Positions 16,122-24,046 of a stretch of 64,000 nucleotides of DNA are shown here, piece after piece; the first letter of the stretch is position 1; every line of letters begins with the position of its first letter. A program made the position numbers and the translations under genes. This stretch comes from an uncultured Phascolarctobacterium sp. (GTDB lineage: Bacteria; Bacillota; Negativicutes; Acidaminococcales; Acidaminococcaceae). A model generated the notes under the pieces. It was not told the DNA's origin. It worked only from the letters and a program-made list of their open reading frames with translations, and ran no database searches. The stretch is from assembly GCF_900770955.1 (NCBI RefSeq), contig NZ_CAAGLX010000024.1, positions 3,757 to 67,756 on the forward strand, given 5' to 3'.

Positions 16122-17726
16122 ATGAAGCTGAAAATTAACAATGTGCGTATCAGCCTGCGACAGGAGCAGACGCTTGAGCAGGCAGTGTGCCGCAAATGTG
16201 GTATTCCGCGCGATGCTTTGGGCAGTGTACAGATAGTGCGCAAGGCAGTAGATGCGCGCAAGAAAAATGATATCTGCCTCAATTACCATGTGCTGGCAGA
16301 GGTTGAGACAGGCGGCAGACAGGCAAAGCGCCTGCTGGCAGACCGCGATATCACGCAATATCAGGAGCTGCAGCAAAAGCCTCTGGAGCCAGGAACGCTG
16401 CCGCTGAGCGCACCGCCTGTTGTTATCGGTGCCGGTCCTGCAGGACTTTTGGCAGCGCTGCAGCTGGCGGAGCATGGCTACAAGCCGCTGCTGTTGGAGC
16501 GTGGCAAGCCGGTGGCGCAGCGTGTGCAGGATGTGCAGCGCTTTTGGCAGACGGGAGAATTCAACCCTGCGTCTAACGTGCAGTTTGGCGAGGGCGGTGC
16601 AGGCACCTTTTCGGACGGCAAGCTGACTACGCGGGTGAATGATCCCATGATGGCCGAAATTCTGCAGCTTTTTGTGGCTGCAGGCGCGCCGGAAAATATT
16701 TTGTACGAGCACAAGCCGCACGTAGGCACGGATAAGCTGCGTGCGATGGTACAGGGACTCAGCCGCCGTATTGCAGAGCTGGGCGGCAGCGTGCGTTACG
16801 ATGCGCATGTTGTTGATCTGGAGATTAAAAATAATGCGGTGCAGGGCGTTATCCTCGACGGCGGCGAAAGGCTGGCGGCAGGCGCTGTTGTACTGGCCTG
16901 CGGCCACAGTGCACGCGATACCTACGCTATGCTGGCACGCAGGGGCGTAGGCATTGTGGCGAAGTCCTTTGCTATCGGCGTGCGCATCGAGCATCCACAG
17001 GAGCTGATTGACAGGGCGCAGTACGGCAGCTTTGCCGGACATCATCTGTTGGGCGCGGCGGATTATGCGCTTGTTTACCACACGCAGGATAAAACACGCA
17101 CAGCCTATTCGTTCTGCATGTGCCCCGGCGGTCAGGTGGTTGCCGCCGCTTCGGAGGCCGGCGGCGTGGTTGTCAATGGCATGAGCATGTTTAAGCGTGA
17201 CAGCGGCATTGCCAACAGTGCACTGGTGGTAAATGTAGACAGCCGTGATTTCGGTGACGGTGCGCTGGCAGGTGTGGAATTCCAGCGCCGCTACGAGCAG
17301 CTTGCTTATGCGGCGGCAGGCAGCAGTTATTATGCGCCTGCGCAAAATCTGGACAGCTTTTTGAAGCGTAGTACGCCGTCCCTGGAATGCATGGTGCAGC
17401 CAAGCTATCGTCCGGGACTTGCGGCCTGCAGTTTAGACAAGGTGCTGCCTGCTTACGTTACTGATACGCTGCGCGAGGGCATTACGAGCTTCGGGCGCAA
17501 GCTGGCAGGGTACGCCGACGGCGGTGCGCTGCTGACGGGTGTGGAAACACGCACCTCGGCGCCGGTTCGCATTGAACGCGACAGGCAGAGCTATGTATCG
17601 CTGACGCATGATTTGCTTTATCCCTGCGGCGAAGGCGCAGGCTATGCCGGCGGCATTATGAGCGCGGCGCTTGACGGCTATCATGTGGCGCGGGCGATTA
17701 TGGAAAGATTTGCGCCGGTGAAGTAG
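16122..17726 (+). CDS. NAD(P)/FAD-dependent oxidoreductase (COG2509-like)
   Basis: 534 residues. An N-terminal domain of about 95 residues precedes a Rossmann FAD-binding motif VVIGAGPAGLLAAL (100-113). Later motifs include ASNVQFGEGGAGTFSDGKL and a C-terminal GEGAGYAGGIMSAALDG that closes the flavin site. This is the architecture of the uncharacterised FAD-dependent dehydrogenase family COG2509; the substrate is unknown. It sits between cdaR and glmM, seven bases after cdaR, and is probably co-transcribed with it. The start at 16122 has only a weak Shine-Dalgarno sequence, suggesting coupling to cdaR. Confidence 0.85.
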   Translation: MKLKINNVRISLRQEQTLEQAVCRKCGIPRDALGSVQIVRKAVDARKKNDICLNYHVLAEVETGGRQAKRLLADRDITQYQELQQKPLEPGTLPLSAPPVVIGAGPAGLLAALQLAEHGYKPLLLERGKPVAQRVQDVQRFWQTGEFNPASNVQFGEGGAGTFSDGKLTTRVNDPMMAEILQLFVAAGAPENILYEHKPHVGTDKLRAMVQGLSRRIAELGGSVRYDAHVVDLEIKNNAVQGVILDGGERLAAGAVVLACGHSARDTYAMLARRGVGIVAKSFAIGVRIEHPQELIDRAQYGSFAGHHLLGAADYALVYHTQDKTRTAYSFCMCPGGQVVAAASEAGGVVVNGMSMFKRDSGIANSALVVNVDSRDFGDGALAGVEFQRRYEQLAYAAAGSSYYAPAQNLDSFLKRSTPSLECMVQPSYRPGLAACSLDKVLPAYVTDTLREGITSFGRKLAGYADGGALLTGVETRTSAPVRIERDRQSYVSLTHDLLYPCGEGAGYAGGIMSAALDGYHVARAIMERFAPVK

Positions 17727-17753
17727 GATAGGTTGGAGAGGAATACAGAGAGA

Positions 17754-17890
17754 TATAGCCTCTCCTTGGGGAGAGGTGTCAGTGAGCGCAGCGAACTGAC
17801 GGAGAGGGGTGAAGTGGTAAACTTAAGCTTTCAATCACCTCTCAGTCACCCTACGGGTGACAGCCGCCCCAATGGGAGCCTCAGTAGTCG
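17754..17890. repeat. Palindromic intergenic repeat element
   Basis: Contains CCTCTCC-ttgg-GGAGAGG, then GTCAGT...ACTGAC and a third hairpin GTCACC-ctac-GGGTGAC. It has the same flavour (CTCTCC/GGAGAG stems) as the elements at 40307-40346 and 40763-41021. Probably a dispersed, non-coding miniature repeat separating the oxidoreductase from glmM; an open frame running across it is judged spurious. Confidence 0.65.
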
Positions 17891-17964
17891 TCTTTTATTG
17901 AGAAATCTGTGCAATTCCCAACTCACATACAAACGCATTAATATTAGGGAGGTTATTATAAAAA

Positions 17965-19305
17965 ATGGCAAGATTATTTGGTACTGATGGTGTTCGCGGT
18001 GTGGCGAACGTAGAGCTTACTCCGGAGCTGGCCTTTAAGCTGGGCTATGCTGCCGCAAAATACTTTGGCCGCGAGGTTTCCTGCCCGAAAATCATTATCG
18101 GCAGAGATACACGCCGCAGCGGACAAATGTTGGAAAGTGCTTTGGCAGCAGGTATCTGCAGCGCCGGCGGCAACGCACATCTTCTGGGCGTTATGCCTAC
18201 TCCGGCAGTTTCCTTCCTTACCAGTGAGGTTAAGGCTAATGCCGGTGTTGTAATTTCTGCTTCTCACAATCCGTTTGAAGACAACGGCATCAAATTTTTC
18301 TCTCAGACAGGTCATAAGCTGCCTGACGCAGTAGAGGATGAAATTGCAGCTATTGTTGCGGCGCCGATTGATTACACTCAGGCAGTAAGCGGCAGCAGCG
18401 TAGGTCAGATTATTTGCGAAAAGGATTTGTCCGCACTGTATATTAAACACATTCTGAGCACTGCTTATGCTAAGCTGAACGGTCTGAAGATTGTTATGGA
18501 CTGCTCTAACGGTGCCAACAGTGAAATCGCACCGGTTATCCTGCGCAGTCTCGGTGCTGAGGTTGTGGCAATATTCAACGAGCCTAACGGTATCAACATC
18601 AACAACGGCTGCGGCTCCACTCATCTGGAAGCTTTGCAGAAGAAGGTTGTCGAGGTTGGCGCTCATGTAGGCATTGCCAATGACGGCGATGCAGACCGCT
18701 GCCTGGTGGTTGACGAAAACGGCGATGCTATGGACGGCGACCAGATTATGCTTATTTGCGCTCTGGAGCTGATGAAGCGCAACAAGCTGCATGATAATAT
18801 GCTGGTAACCACTGTTATGAGTAACGTGGGCCTGCATCAGGCTATGAAGGCTCATGGTGGCAAGACTGTTAAAACTGCTGTCGGTGACCGCTATGTACTG
18901 GAAGAGATGCTCAAGCATAATTATTCTATCGGCGGCGAGCAATCCGGTCATATAATTTTCTCCGAATTCGCTAAAACTGGCGACGGTATTCTGACTGCTG
19001 TACAGCTGTTGTGCGCAATGGTTCGCAACAATAAGTCTTTGTCCGAGATGGGCGCCGTAATGACTAAATTCCCGCAGATTCTGCTGAATGTACGCGTGAA
19101 GAATAAAAACGGCTGGGAAGAAAAGGCTGCTATTCAGGAAGTAATCAAAAAATATCAGGAGGAGCTGGGCGAAAACGGCCAGATTCTGGTACGTGCTTCC
19201 GGTACTGAGCCTTTAATCCGTATTATGGCCGAAGGACCGAAGCAGGAGCGTCTGGAGCAGATTGCCAGCGCTATTGCCGATGTTGTAACCAAGGAGCTGG
19301 CATGA
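17965..19305 (+). CDS. glmM: Phosphoglucosamine mutase
   Basis: Interconverts glucosamine-6-phosphate and glucosamine-1-phosphate for UDP-GlcNAc synthesis. 446 residues in the four-domain phosphohexomutase fold: phosphoserine loop ISASHNP with Ser100, metal loop DGDADR at 240-245, sugar loop GGEQSGH near 321, and phosphate-binding RASGTEPLIRI near 412. ATG at 17965 follows GGGAGGTTATTATAAAAA. It is the third member of the conserved cdaA-cdaR-glmM group and lies 0.8 kb before glmS, which supplies its substrate. Confidence 0.97.
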   Translation: MARLFGTDGVRGVANVELTPELAFKLGYAAAKYFGREVSCPKIIIGRDTRRSGQMLESALAAGICSAGGNAHLLGVMPTPAVSFLTSEVKANAGVVISASHNPFEDNGIKFFSQTGHKLPDAVEDEIAAIVAAPIDYTQAVSGSSVGQIICEKDLSALYIKHILSTAYAKLNGLKIVMDCSNGANSEIAPVILRSLGAEVVAIFNEPNGININNGCGSTHLEALQKKVVEVGAHVGIANDGDADRCLVVDENGDAMDGDQIMLICALELMKRNKLHDNMLVTTVMSNVGLHQAMKAHGGKTVKTAVGDRYVLEEMLKHNYSIGGEQSGHIIFSEFAKTGDGILTAVQLLCAMVRNNKSLSEMGAVMTKFPQILLNVRVKNKNGWEEKAAIQEVIKKYQEELGENGQILVRASGTEPLIRIMAEGPKQERLEQIASAIADVVTKELA

Positions 19306-19331
19306 GCAGGCTTCCTTGCTGAATGAAACTT

Positions 19332-19377
19332 AAAAGCAGACCATTACATCATTTTCGGATGCAATGGTCTGCTTTTT
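19332..19377 (+). terminator. Terminator after glmM
   Basis: AAAAGCAGACCATT pairs with AATGGTCTGCTTTT around a CATC...GATG inner stem, followed by T. Confidence 0.85.
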
Positions 19378-19420
19378 GTGTTTATGTATTTTTTTGACGA
19401 ATATATGTTAAAATATATTT

Positions 19421-19452
19421 GTGCTACCAGAATACGATAGGCGGTTGCCCTC
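19421..19452. repeat. Left inverted repeat of small toxin-antitoxin-like locus
   Basis: GTGCTACCAGAATACGATAG followed by GCGGTTGCCCTC. Its inverted counterpart, slightly shorter, is at 19662-19688. The pair brackets the small ORF at 19528. Confidence 0.75.
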
Positions 19453-19527
19453 TAAGGAGGGTTTGCGGCCCTCGATTTGCTGACATCTATATTTTTATAG
19501 AAATCTACAAGAAAGAGGGTGGTACTG

Positions 19528-19617
19528 ATGAATATACTGGAAGTTCTTGCATTGCTTGGTTTTGGGCTTGGATGCATTAAATTTGGTTATGAACTCGGTA
19601 AAAGCGCAAAAAAATAA
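19528..19617 (+). CDS. Small hydrophobic peptide, putative type I toxin
   Basis: 29 residues: MNILEVLALLGFGLGC, then IKFGYELGKSAKK. One short hydrophobic helix is followed by a lysine-rich tail. ATG at 19528 follows AAGAAAGAGGGTGGTACTG, giving a plausible ribosome binding site. The stop codon lies within the left arm of a bidirectional terminator, and a strong minus-strand promoter lies opposite. This is the architecture of type I toxin-antitoxin loci, like the unit at 5310-5592, although the peptide differs in sequence. It was recognised from size, hydrophobicity and context only. Confidence 0.7.
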   Translation: MNILEVLALLGFGLGCIKFGYELGKSAKK

Positions 19618-19648
19618 CCACCCAGCTCCTACACTAGCGGTTATTTTT
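19608..19648. terminator. Bidirectional terminator of toxin-antitoxin-like locus
   Basis: AAAATAACC (19611-19619) pairs with GGTTATTTTT (19639-19648). T-runs follow on both strands, so it serves the peptide mRNA and the convergent antisense RNA. Confidence 0.8.
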
Positions 19649-19661
19649 AACAGTTAATTTT

Positions 19662-19688
19662 GAAGGGCAACCGTCTATCGGTAGCACT
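19662..19688. repeat. Right inverted repeat of small toxin-antitoxin-like locus
   Basis: GAAGGGCAACCGTCTATCGG then TAGCAC, an inverted match to 19421-19452 lacking a few bases. Confidence 0.75.
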
Positions 19689-19700
19689 CTTTCTATGTTT

Positions 19701-19729
19701 ATTATACTATATGAAGCGCCTGCAGGCAA
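19701..19729 (-). promoter_or_regulatory. Predicted antitoxin RNA promoter
   Basis: On the minus strand: TTGCCT (19729-19724), 17-bp spacer, TATAAT (19706-19701), a near-consensus promoter pointing into the toxin 3' end. Confidence 0.7.
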
Positions 19730-19762
19730 GCCTTGGGCAAGAAAAGTTCAAGGAATGTTTTC

Positions 19763-19791
19763 TTGACCTGCCAGTCATCATATTGTAAAAT
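19763..19791 (+). promoter_or_regulatory. Predicted glmS promoter
   Basis: TTGACC (19763-19768), 17-bp spacer, TAAAAT (19786-19791). It would give a leader of about 275 nt that includes the glmS ribozyme. Confidence 0.7.
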
Positions 19792-19908
19792 TAAATTAGT
19801 CTGAGGATGTGCCGCGTGGGACTGCCTGCCTGCGCGGCTCATTGTCTGTTTGCTCATAAATCAGCAGAGCCAAGTCTTTGCTGCCAAAAGCAGACAGTGA
19901 AGGATGTA

Positions 19909-20040
19909 AGCGCATGTACCGCTCAGGCGGTGGACGAGGAATGGGGTTATCGATCAGTCAGCGGATGCCTCACGGCCGGCTGCGGGCCGCAAACCGTGTA
20001 CAAAGCCCTCCGGTAACGGGGGAGAGAAAAGCACGGCGGC
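19909..20040 (+). ncRNA. glmS ribozyme/riboswitch (glucosamine-6-phosphate-activated)
   Basis: Self-cleaving regulatory RNA in the glmS leader. Conserved elements can be read: the cleavage site A-GCGC at 19909/19910, the core GGACGAGGAATGGGGTTATC, the GCGGATGCCTCACGG strand that pairs with CCGTG, and the P4 hairpin CCCTCC-ggtaac-GGGGGAG. When glucosamine-6-phosphate accumulates it cleaves the mRNA and lowers GlmS. About 110 nt of leader precede the cleavage site. The 3' boundary is approximate. Confidence 0.93.
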
Positions 20041-20074
20041 AGAAAGGGCAAAGAAAATTTAAGGAGGCATTATT

Positions 20075-21904
20075 ATGTGCGGAATTGTAGGATATATCGG
20101 TAATCACGAAGCAGCTCCCTTTCTGCTTGACGGTATGAGCAAGCTGGAGTATCGCGGTTATGATTCTGCCGGTATTGCTGTTTATGAAAACAACAGCATT
20201 CGTGTAGAAAAATGTGTAGGCCGTCTTGATGCACTGCGGCAGAAATTGGCAGGCAATATGCCTGTGGGCAATGTAGGTATCGGTCACACACGCTGGGCAA
20301 CACATGGCCGTCCGTCGGACCGCAACGCGCATCCCCATACGGACAGCAGCTGTAAGTTTGTTGTTGTCCATAACGGTATTATTGAAAATTATCTTGGCCT
20401 GAAGGAAGAGCTGATTGCCAAGGGACATGAGTTCCTGTCCGAAACCGACAGCGAGGTTGTAGCTCATCTGATGGCGGACCAATATGACGGTGATTTCGAA
20501 GAGACCGTCAAAAAGGTGCTGAAGCTTATCAAGGGCTCCTACAGCCTGGTATTTATGTGTGAATACGAGCCTGATAAAATTATCTGCACCAAAAAGGATA
20601 ATCCGCTGATTATCGGCCTGGGCGAGGGTGAAAACTTCATTGCCTCCGATATCCCGGCAATTATCAACCATACGCGCCGTACCTTTATCATGAGCGATGG
20701 CGAGATTGCTACGGTAACAGCAGACGGTGTTTGGGTGCAGGATATCAACGGTACTCCCATCAGCAAGAAGGTGTTTGTTGTTAACTGGAATGCCGAAGCA
20801 GCGGAAAAAGGCGGCTTTGAGCATTTCATGCTGAAGGAAATTTATGAACAGCCCAAGGCTTTGCGCGATACCATGACCAGCCGTCTGGATGCGGCAGCAA
20901 AAACCATCGGCTTCCCTGAGCTGAACTGGACAGCCGAGGAGCTGCGCGAAATCAATAAAATCTTTATCGTGGCCTGCGGTACAGCATATCATGCAGGCAT
21001 TGTCGGCAAATATTATCTGGAGCAGCTGGCGCGTGTACCGGTTGAGGTAGATATTGCCAGCGAATTCCGTTACCGCGACCCGCTTGTTGACGGCAACAGC
21101 CTGACGATTGTCATCAGCCAAAGCGGTGAAACCAGCGATACGCTGGCAGCGCTGCGTGAGGCTAAGCGTCTTGGCTCCCGTACTCTGGCGGTTACCAACG
21201 TAGTCGGCAGCTCTATTGCACGTGAGGCTGATCAGGTTGTTTATACCTATGCCGGTCCGGAAATTGCCGTAGCATCTACCAAGGCTTACACTACACAGCT
21301 TCTGGCAATGCTGATGCTGGCAATTTATGTAGGACGTCTGCGCGGCAGCATGAGTGCCGAGCGTGAGCAGGAGCTGGTGCAGGGACTGACCTTTGTGCCT
21401 GAGCAGATTCACAAGATGCTGGAAAACGTGGACCAGATAAAGGTATTTGCGCGTGAGTACGGTAGCAGTGAGGATGCCTTCTTCCTGGGACGCAGCCTTG
21501 ATTATGCCGTAGCGTTGGAGGGTGCGCTGAAGCTGAAGGAAATTTCCTACATTCATGCGGAGGCCTACGCTGCCGGCGAGCTGAAGCACGGTACCTTGGC
21601 GCTGATTGTTTCCGGTGTACCGGTAATTGTGCTGGCAACGCAGATGGACGTATATGATAAGACTGTCAGCAACCTGCAGGAGGTTAAGGCGCGTGAGGCT
21701 GTGGTTATTGCCATTGGCTTTGAGGGCGATACCTCTCTGGAAAAATATGCGGATCATGTTATCTATATCCCGCAGACAGATAAATATCTGGCACCGCTGA
21801 TGGCTGTACTGCCCCTGCAGCTGCTTGCTTACTATGCGGCGCTGACTCGCGGCTGTGATGTTGATAAACCACGTAACCTTGCAAAGAGCGTAACAGTTGA
21901 ATAA
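20075..21904 (+). CDS. glmS: Glutamine--fructose-6-phosphate aminotransferase (isomerizing)
   Basis: First step of the hexosamine pathway: fructose-6-phosphate plus glutamine to glucosamine-6-phosphate. 609 residues: N-terminal glutaminase with nucleophile Cys2 (MCGIVGYIG), then two SIS sugar-isomerase domains (SQSGETSDT near 348 and the later GRSLDYAVALEGALKLKE block), and the conserved C-terminal KSVTVE. ATG at 20075 follows AAGGAGGCATTATT. It is controlled by the ribozyme in its leader and feeds glmM upstream. Confidence 0.98.
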   Translation: MCGIVGYIGNHEAAPFLLDGMSKLEYRGYDSAGIAVYENNSIRVEKCVGRLDALRQKLAGNMPVGNVGIGHTRWATHGRPSDRNAHPHTDSSCKFVVVHNGIIENYLGLKEELIAKGHEFLSETDSEVVAHLMADQYDGDFEETVKKVLKLIKGSYSLVFMCEYEPDKIICTKKDNPLIIGLGEGENFIASDIPAIINHTRRTFIMSDGEIATVTADGVWVQDINGTPISKKVFVVNWNAEAAEKGGFEHFMLKEIYEQPKALRDTMTSRLDAAAKTIGFPELNWTAEELREINKIFIVACGTAYHAGIVGKYYLEQLARVPVEVDIASEFRYRDPLVDGNSLTIVISQSGETSDTLAALREAKRLGSRTLAVTNVVGSSIAREADQVVYTYAGPEIAVASTKAYTTQLLAMLMLAIYVGRLRGSMSAEREQELVQGLTFVPEQIHKMLENVDQIKVFAREYGSSEDAFFLGRSLDYAVALEGALKLKEISYIHAEAYAAGELKHGTLALIVSGVPVIVLATQMDVYDKTVSNLQEVKAREAVVIAIGFEGDTSLEKYADHVIYIPQTDKYLAPLMAVLPLQLLAYYAALTRGCDVDKPRNLAKSVTVE

Positions 21905-21914
21905 AAAATAAAAT

Positions 21915-21955
21915 TAACGGCGTAACGGATGTAAAAATCTGTTGCGCCGTTTTTG
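21915..21955 (+). terminator. Terminator after glmS
   Basis: AACGGCG-t-AACGGA pairs with TCTGTT-g-CGCCGTT, followed by TTTT. Confidence 0.85.
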
Positions 21956-22101
21956 TAATTACAGAAATTAACAGCAAATATACTGAGTATTTATGGAGAC
22001 AGCTTAAAAGTTCCTGCATTATTGTTCAAAATAATAAAAAACACTTTACAAATAAACAAAAAAATGTAGTACAATATAAGTATAGAAAGGAGGTACAAGA
22101 C

Positions 22102-22251
22102 GTGGGCGAAGATTATAAAAACGCCGCCGAAACTGTTTATTTTCTGTTAAACGCTATGCTAGTAGCAATGCAAATACGGGAAAAATTAAAAAAACAGAAA
22201 AAAGCAGCAAAAAAGCCCCCAGTAAATCGCAACGGCAAGAAGCGTAAATAA
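22102..22251 (+). CDS. Small basic hypothetical protein
   Basis: 49 residues from a GTG start at 22102, seven bases after a perfect AAAGGAGGT. The N-terminal half is amphipathic (TVYFLLNAMLVAMQIREKL); the C-terminal half is very lysine-rich with prolines, suggesting nucleic-acid or membrane-surface binding. No family recognised. It is the first of three tiny genes between the glmS terminator and the terminator at 22661, possibly a remnant of a mobile element. A weak promoter TTTACA-19-TACAAT lies at 22045-22075. Confidence 0.6.
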   Translation: MGEDYKNAAETVYFLLNAMLVAMQIREKLKKQKKAAKKPPVNRNGKKRK

Positions 22252-22316
22252 AGAGGGCAGCAGGTAGGACGAGCAATCGCCATTCTGCATATATTCTACC
22301 ACGTTTTAATAAAAAA

Positions 22317-22466
22317 ATGAAAATACTAATTTGGTTGTTCACTATTAGCATTGTAGTCGAAGCAGTAAGAATTTTTCCTCAAATGAGCCTGCATGAATGG
22401 GTATTGTGGGCACATGGCTTGGCTAGTGGAATTGTAATGCTGTATTGGTGGATAAGTAGGAGTTAG
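22317..22466 (+). CDS. Small membrane protein, hypothetical
   Basis: 49 residues, tryptophan-rich, with two hydrophobic stretches (about 3-15 and 28-45) that could form a membrane hairpin. No clear ribosome binding site precedes ATG 22317, which lowers confidence. It ends one base before the next start. The size and place between small genes are reminiscent of phage-type small membrane proteins, but no family is recognised. Confidence 0.45.
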   Translation: MKILIWLFTISIVVEAVRIFPQMSLHEWVLWAHGLASGIVMLYWWISRS

Positions 22467-22467
22467 C

Positions 22468-22653
22468 ATGGAAAGCAAAAAATGGGGCGGTGTTCGCGAG
22501 GGAGCAGGCAGACCGAAAGGAAAAACTGTTGCAGGCGAACGTAAGGGGCGCAATATTAGAGCGTTTGACGATGAATGGGAACTTATAAAGCAATTCGCAA
22601 AAATTGTCAAGACAGACCGTCAGCGAGCGGAAGAATTGTTAAAATTATTGTAA
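22468..22653 (+). CDS. Small putative DNA-binding protein (GGVREGAGRPKG motif)
   Basis: 61 residues. The N-terminal GGVREGAGRPKGK is a motif often seen in small plasmid or phage proteins. The C-terminal half (RAFDDEWELIKQFAKIVKTD) resembles a ribbon-helix-helix or short helical DNA-binding region. GGAGTTAGC lies before ATG 22468, overlapping the end of the preceding gene. A role in regulation or replication of a mobile element is only inferred. Confidence 0.6.
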   Translation: MESKKWGGVREGAGRPKGKTVAGERKGRNIRAFDDEWELIKQFAKIVKTDRQRAEELLKLL

Positions 22654-22660
22654 TTTTATT

Positions 22661-22690
22661 GGACAGTGTAAAAAAGCACTGTCCTTTTTT
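22661..22690 (+). terminator. Terminator after small-gene cluster
   Basis: GGACAGTG and CACTGTCC flank an eight-base loop, followed by TTTTTT. Confidence 0.85.
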
Positions 22691-22712
22691 ATTGTAAAAA
22701 TGGAGGTATATC

Positions 22713-22748
22713 ATGGATTTAAGAAACAAAATTACAGAGATACGCTGA
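22713..22748 (+). pseudogene. Possible truncated gene start or leader peptide
   Basis: A strong TGGAGGTATATC ribosome binding site is followed by ATG and an 11-codon frame (MDLRNKITEIR). Its stop lies just ahead of the TATACT box of the WYL operon. Either the surviving 5' end of a lost gene or a short leader peptide. Confidence 0.3.
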
Positions 22749-22795
22749 TTATGTTATACTAATATTAATTTGGAGCGGAAGGGGAACAAAAGCAG

Positions 22796-24046
22796 ATGGC
22801 TTATAGCGAGCTTTTTAAAAATTACAGTGATATCCGCAATTTTATGCGACGTTTTTATGTGTACGGCTTTGAAAAGCGGCAGGATTTTACCGCTAAAAGC
22901 TCCAGAAGCTACGATGATAATCGCCGGCGTCTGGACAGCTGGCTGGAGGATTATATGAGCTTCAAAAGCGAAGCGGACGGCAGAGCTTACCGCATTTCCT
23001 TTGACAGCAGCAGTATCAGTCATAATCCCTTGTATAAAAGCTGGAAGGCCAAGAGCTTTACGTCCATGGATATTACGCTGCATTTTTATCTGCTGGATAT
23101 TCTTGCCGACGGCAAGGCCTATTCGGCGGCAGAGCTGCTGGAGCTGCTCAGCAGCCGTTATTTCAACTGCTTTGACAATCAGCTGCGTCAGCCGGATGAA
23201 TCGACGGTGCGTAATAAGCTGAATGAATATACCGCGTTGGGCATGCTGCGGCTGGTGAAGCAGGGAAGGCGCAATCTTTACTGCTTGGCGCGGGATGATG
23301 TGAACTGGCGCAGCTGGCAGCTTGCCTGTGCCTTCTTTTCGGAGGCAGCGCCGCTGGGTGAGGCAGGCTCCTATCTGCTGGATAAATTTGCTGAGGACTG
23401 CGAAGCCTTTGCTTTCAAGCATCACTTTATTTTATATACGATGGACAGCAAGCTGCTGTACGAGCTTTTGGAGGCGATGAACAGCAGGCAGTCCGTGACG
23501 CTTTACCGCTGCGACAAGGACGGCAGCAGTATGAAGCAGTATGTCTGCCCGCTGAAGATTTATTGCAGCACCAGAACCGGACGGCAGTATCTTCTGAGCT
23601 ACAATTATGCTGCTCAGAGGCTGATGTTCAACCGTTTGGATCATATTGAGAGTATTGAGGTTAAACAGCCGGAAGAGCGCTATGAGGAATTTCTGCAGCT
23701 GGTGCAGGAGGCGGCGCCGCATATCTGGGGCGCAGGCATGCTCAGGACGGACAGGCTGGAGAAAATCAGCTTTACGGTGGAGGCGGCAGCTGACGAGCAG
23801 TTTATTGTGCAGCGCTTGGAACGCGAAAAGCGCTGCGGTACGCTGCAGCAGACGGATGCGGAGCATTATCGCTTCAGCGCAGCGGTTTATGATGCGCGTG
23901 AGCTTTTGCCGTGGATACGTACCTTTATCGGGCGTATTACCGATTTCAGCTGCAGCAACGGGGAAATAGAGCGTATTTTTTACGATGATCTGGAGCAGAC
24001 AGCGGCATATTATCTGCAGGAGGTGCAAGCGGATGGCGAACAGTGA
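22796..24046 (+). CDS. WYL-domain transcriptional regulator (first of a pair)
   Basis: 416 residues. The N-terminal third contains a winged-helix-like region (about 75-140, including EYTALGMLRLVKQGRRNLYCL); the middle holds a WYL domain (about 215-290, with KIYCSTRTGRQYLLSYN) and a C-terminal WCX-like extension. WYL proteins are ligand- or nucleic-acid-responsive regulators, often of DNA damage or defence genes. ATG 22796 is preceded by GGAGCGGAAGGGGAAC. It overlaps the next WYL gene by 14 bases, so the two are probably co-translated partners. Confidence 0.8.
   Translation: MAYSELFKNYSDIRNFMRRFYVYGFEKRQDFTAKSSRSYDDNRRRLDSWLEDYMSFKSEADGRAYRISFDSSSISHNPLYKSWKAKSFTSMDITLHFYLLDILADGKAYSAAELLELLSSRYFNCFDNQLRQPDESTVRNKLNEYTALGMLRLVKQGRRNLYCLARDDVNWRSWQLACAFFSEAAPLGEAGSYLLDKFAEDCEAFAFKHHFILYTMDSKLLYELLEAMNSRQSVTLYRCDKDGSSMKQYVCPLKIYCSTRTGRQYLLSYNYAAQRLMFNRLDHIESIEVKQPEERYEEFLQLVQEAAPHIWGAGMLRTDRLEKISFTVEAAADEQFIVQRLEREKRCGTLQQTDAEHYRFSAAVYDARELLPWIRTFIGRITDFSCSNGEIERIFYDDLEQTAAYYLQEVQADGEQ

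Larger units (their letters stand above)
19608..19694 (-). ncRNA. Candidate antisense RNA antitoxin
   Basis: From the promoter at 19701-19729 a minus-strand transcript of about 85-90 nt would run to the shared terminator and overlap the 3' end of the peptide mRNA. Its 5' end carries the right-hand inverted repeat. Confidence 0.5.

Noticed and set aside
17733..17987. 84-codon open frame before glmM
   Set aside because: It consists of a palindromic repeat and runs into glmM; no ribosome binding site.
19807..20016. Cysteine-rich open frames over the glmS leader
   Set aside because: They lie across the ribozyme, whose conserved elements explain the sequence.
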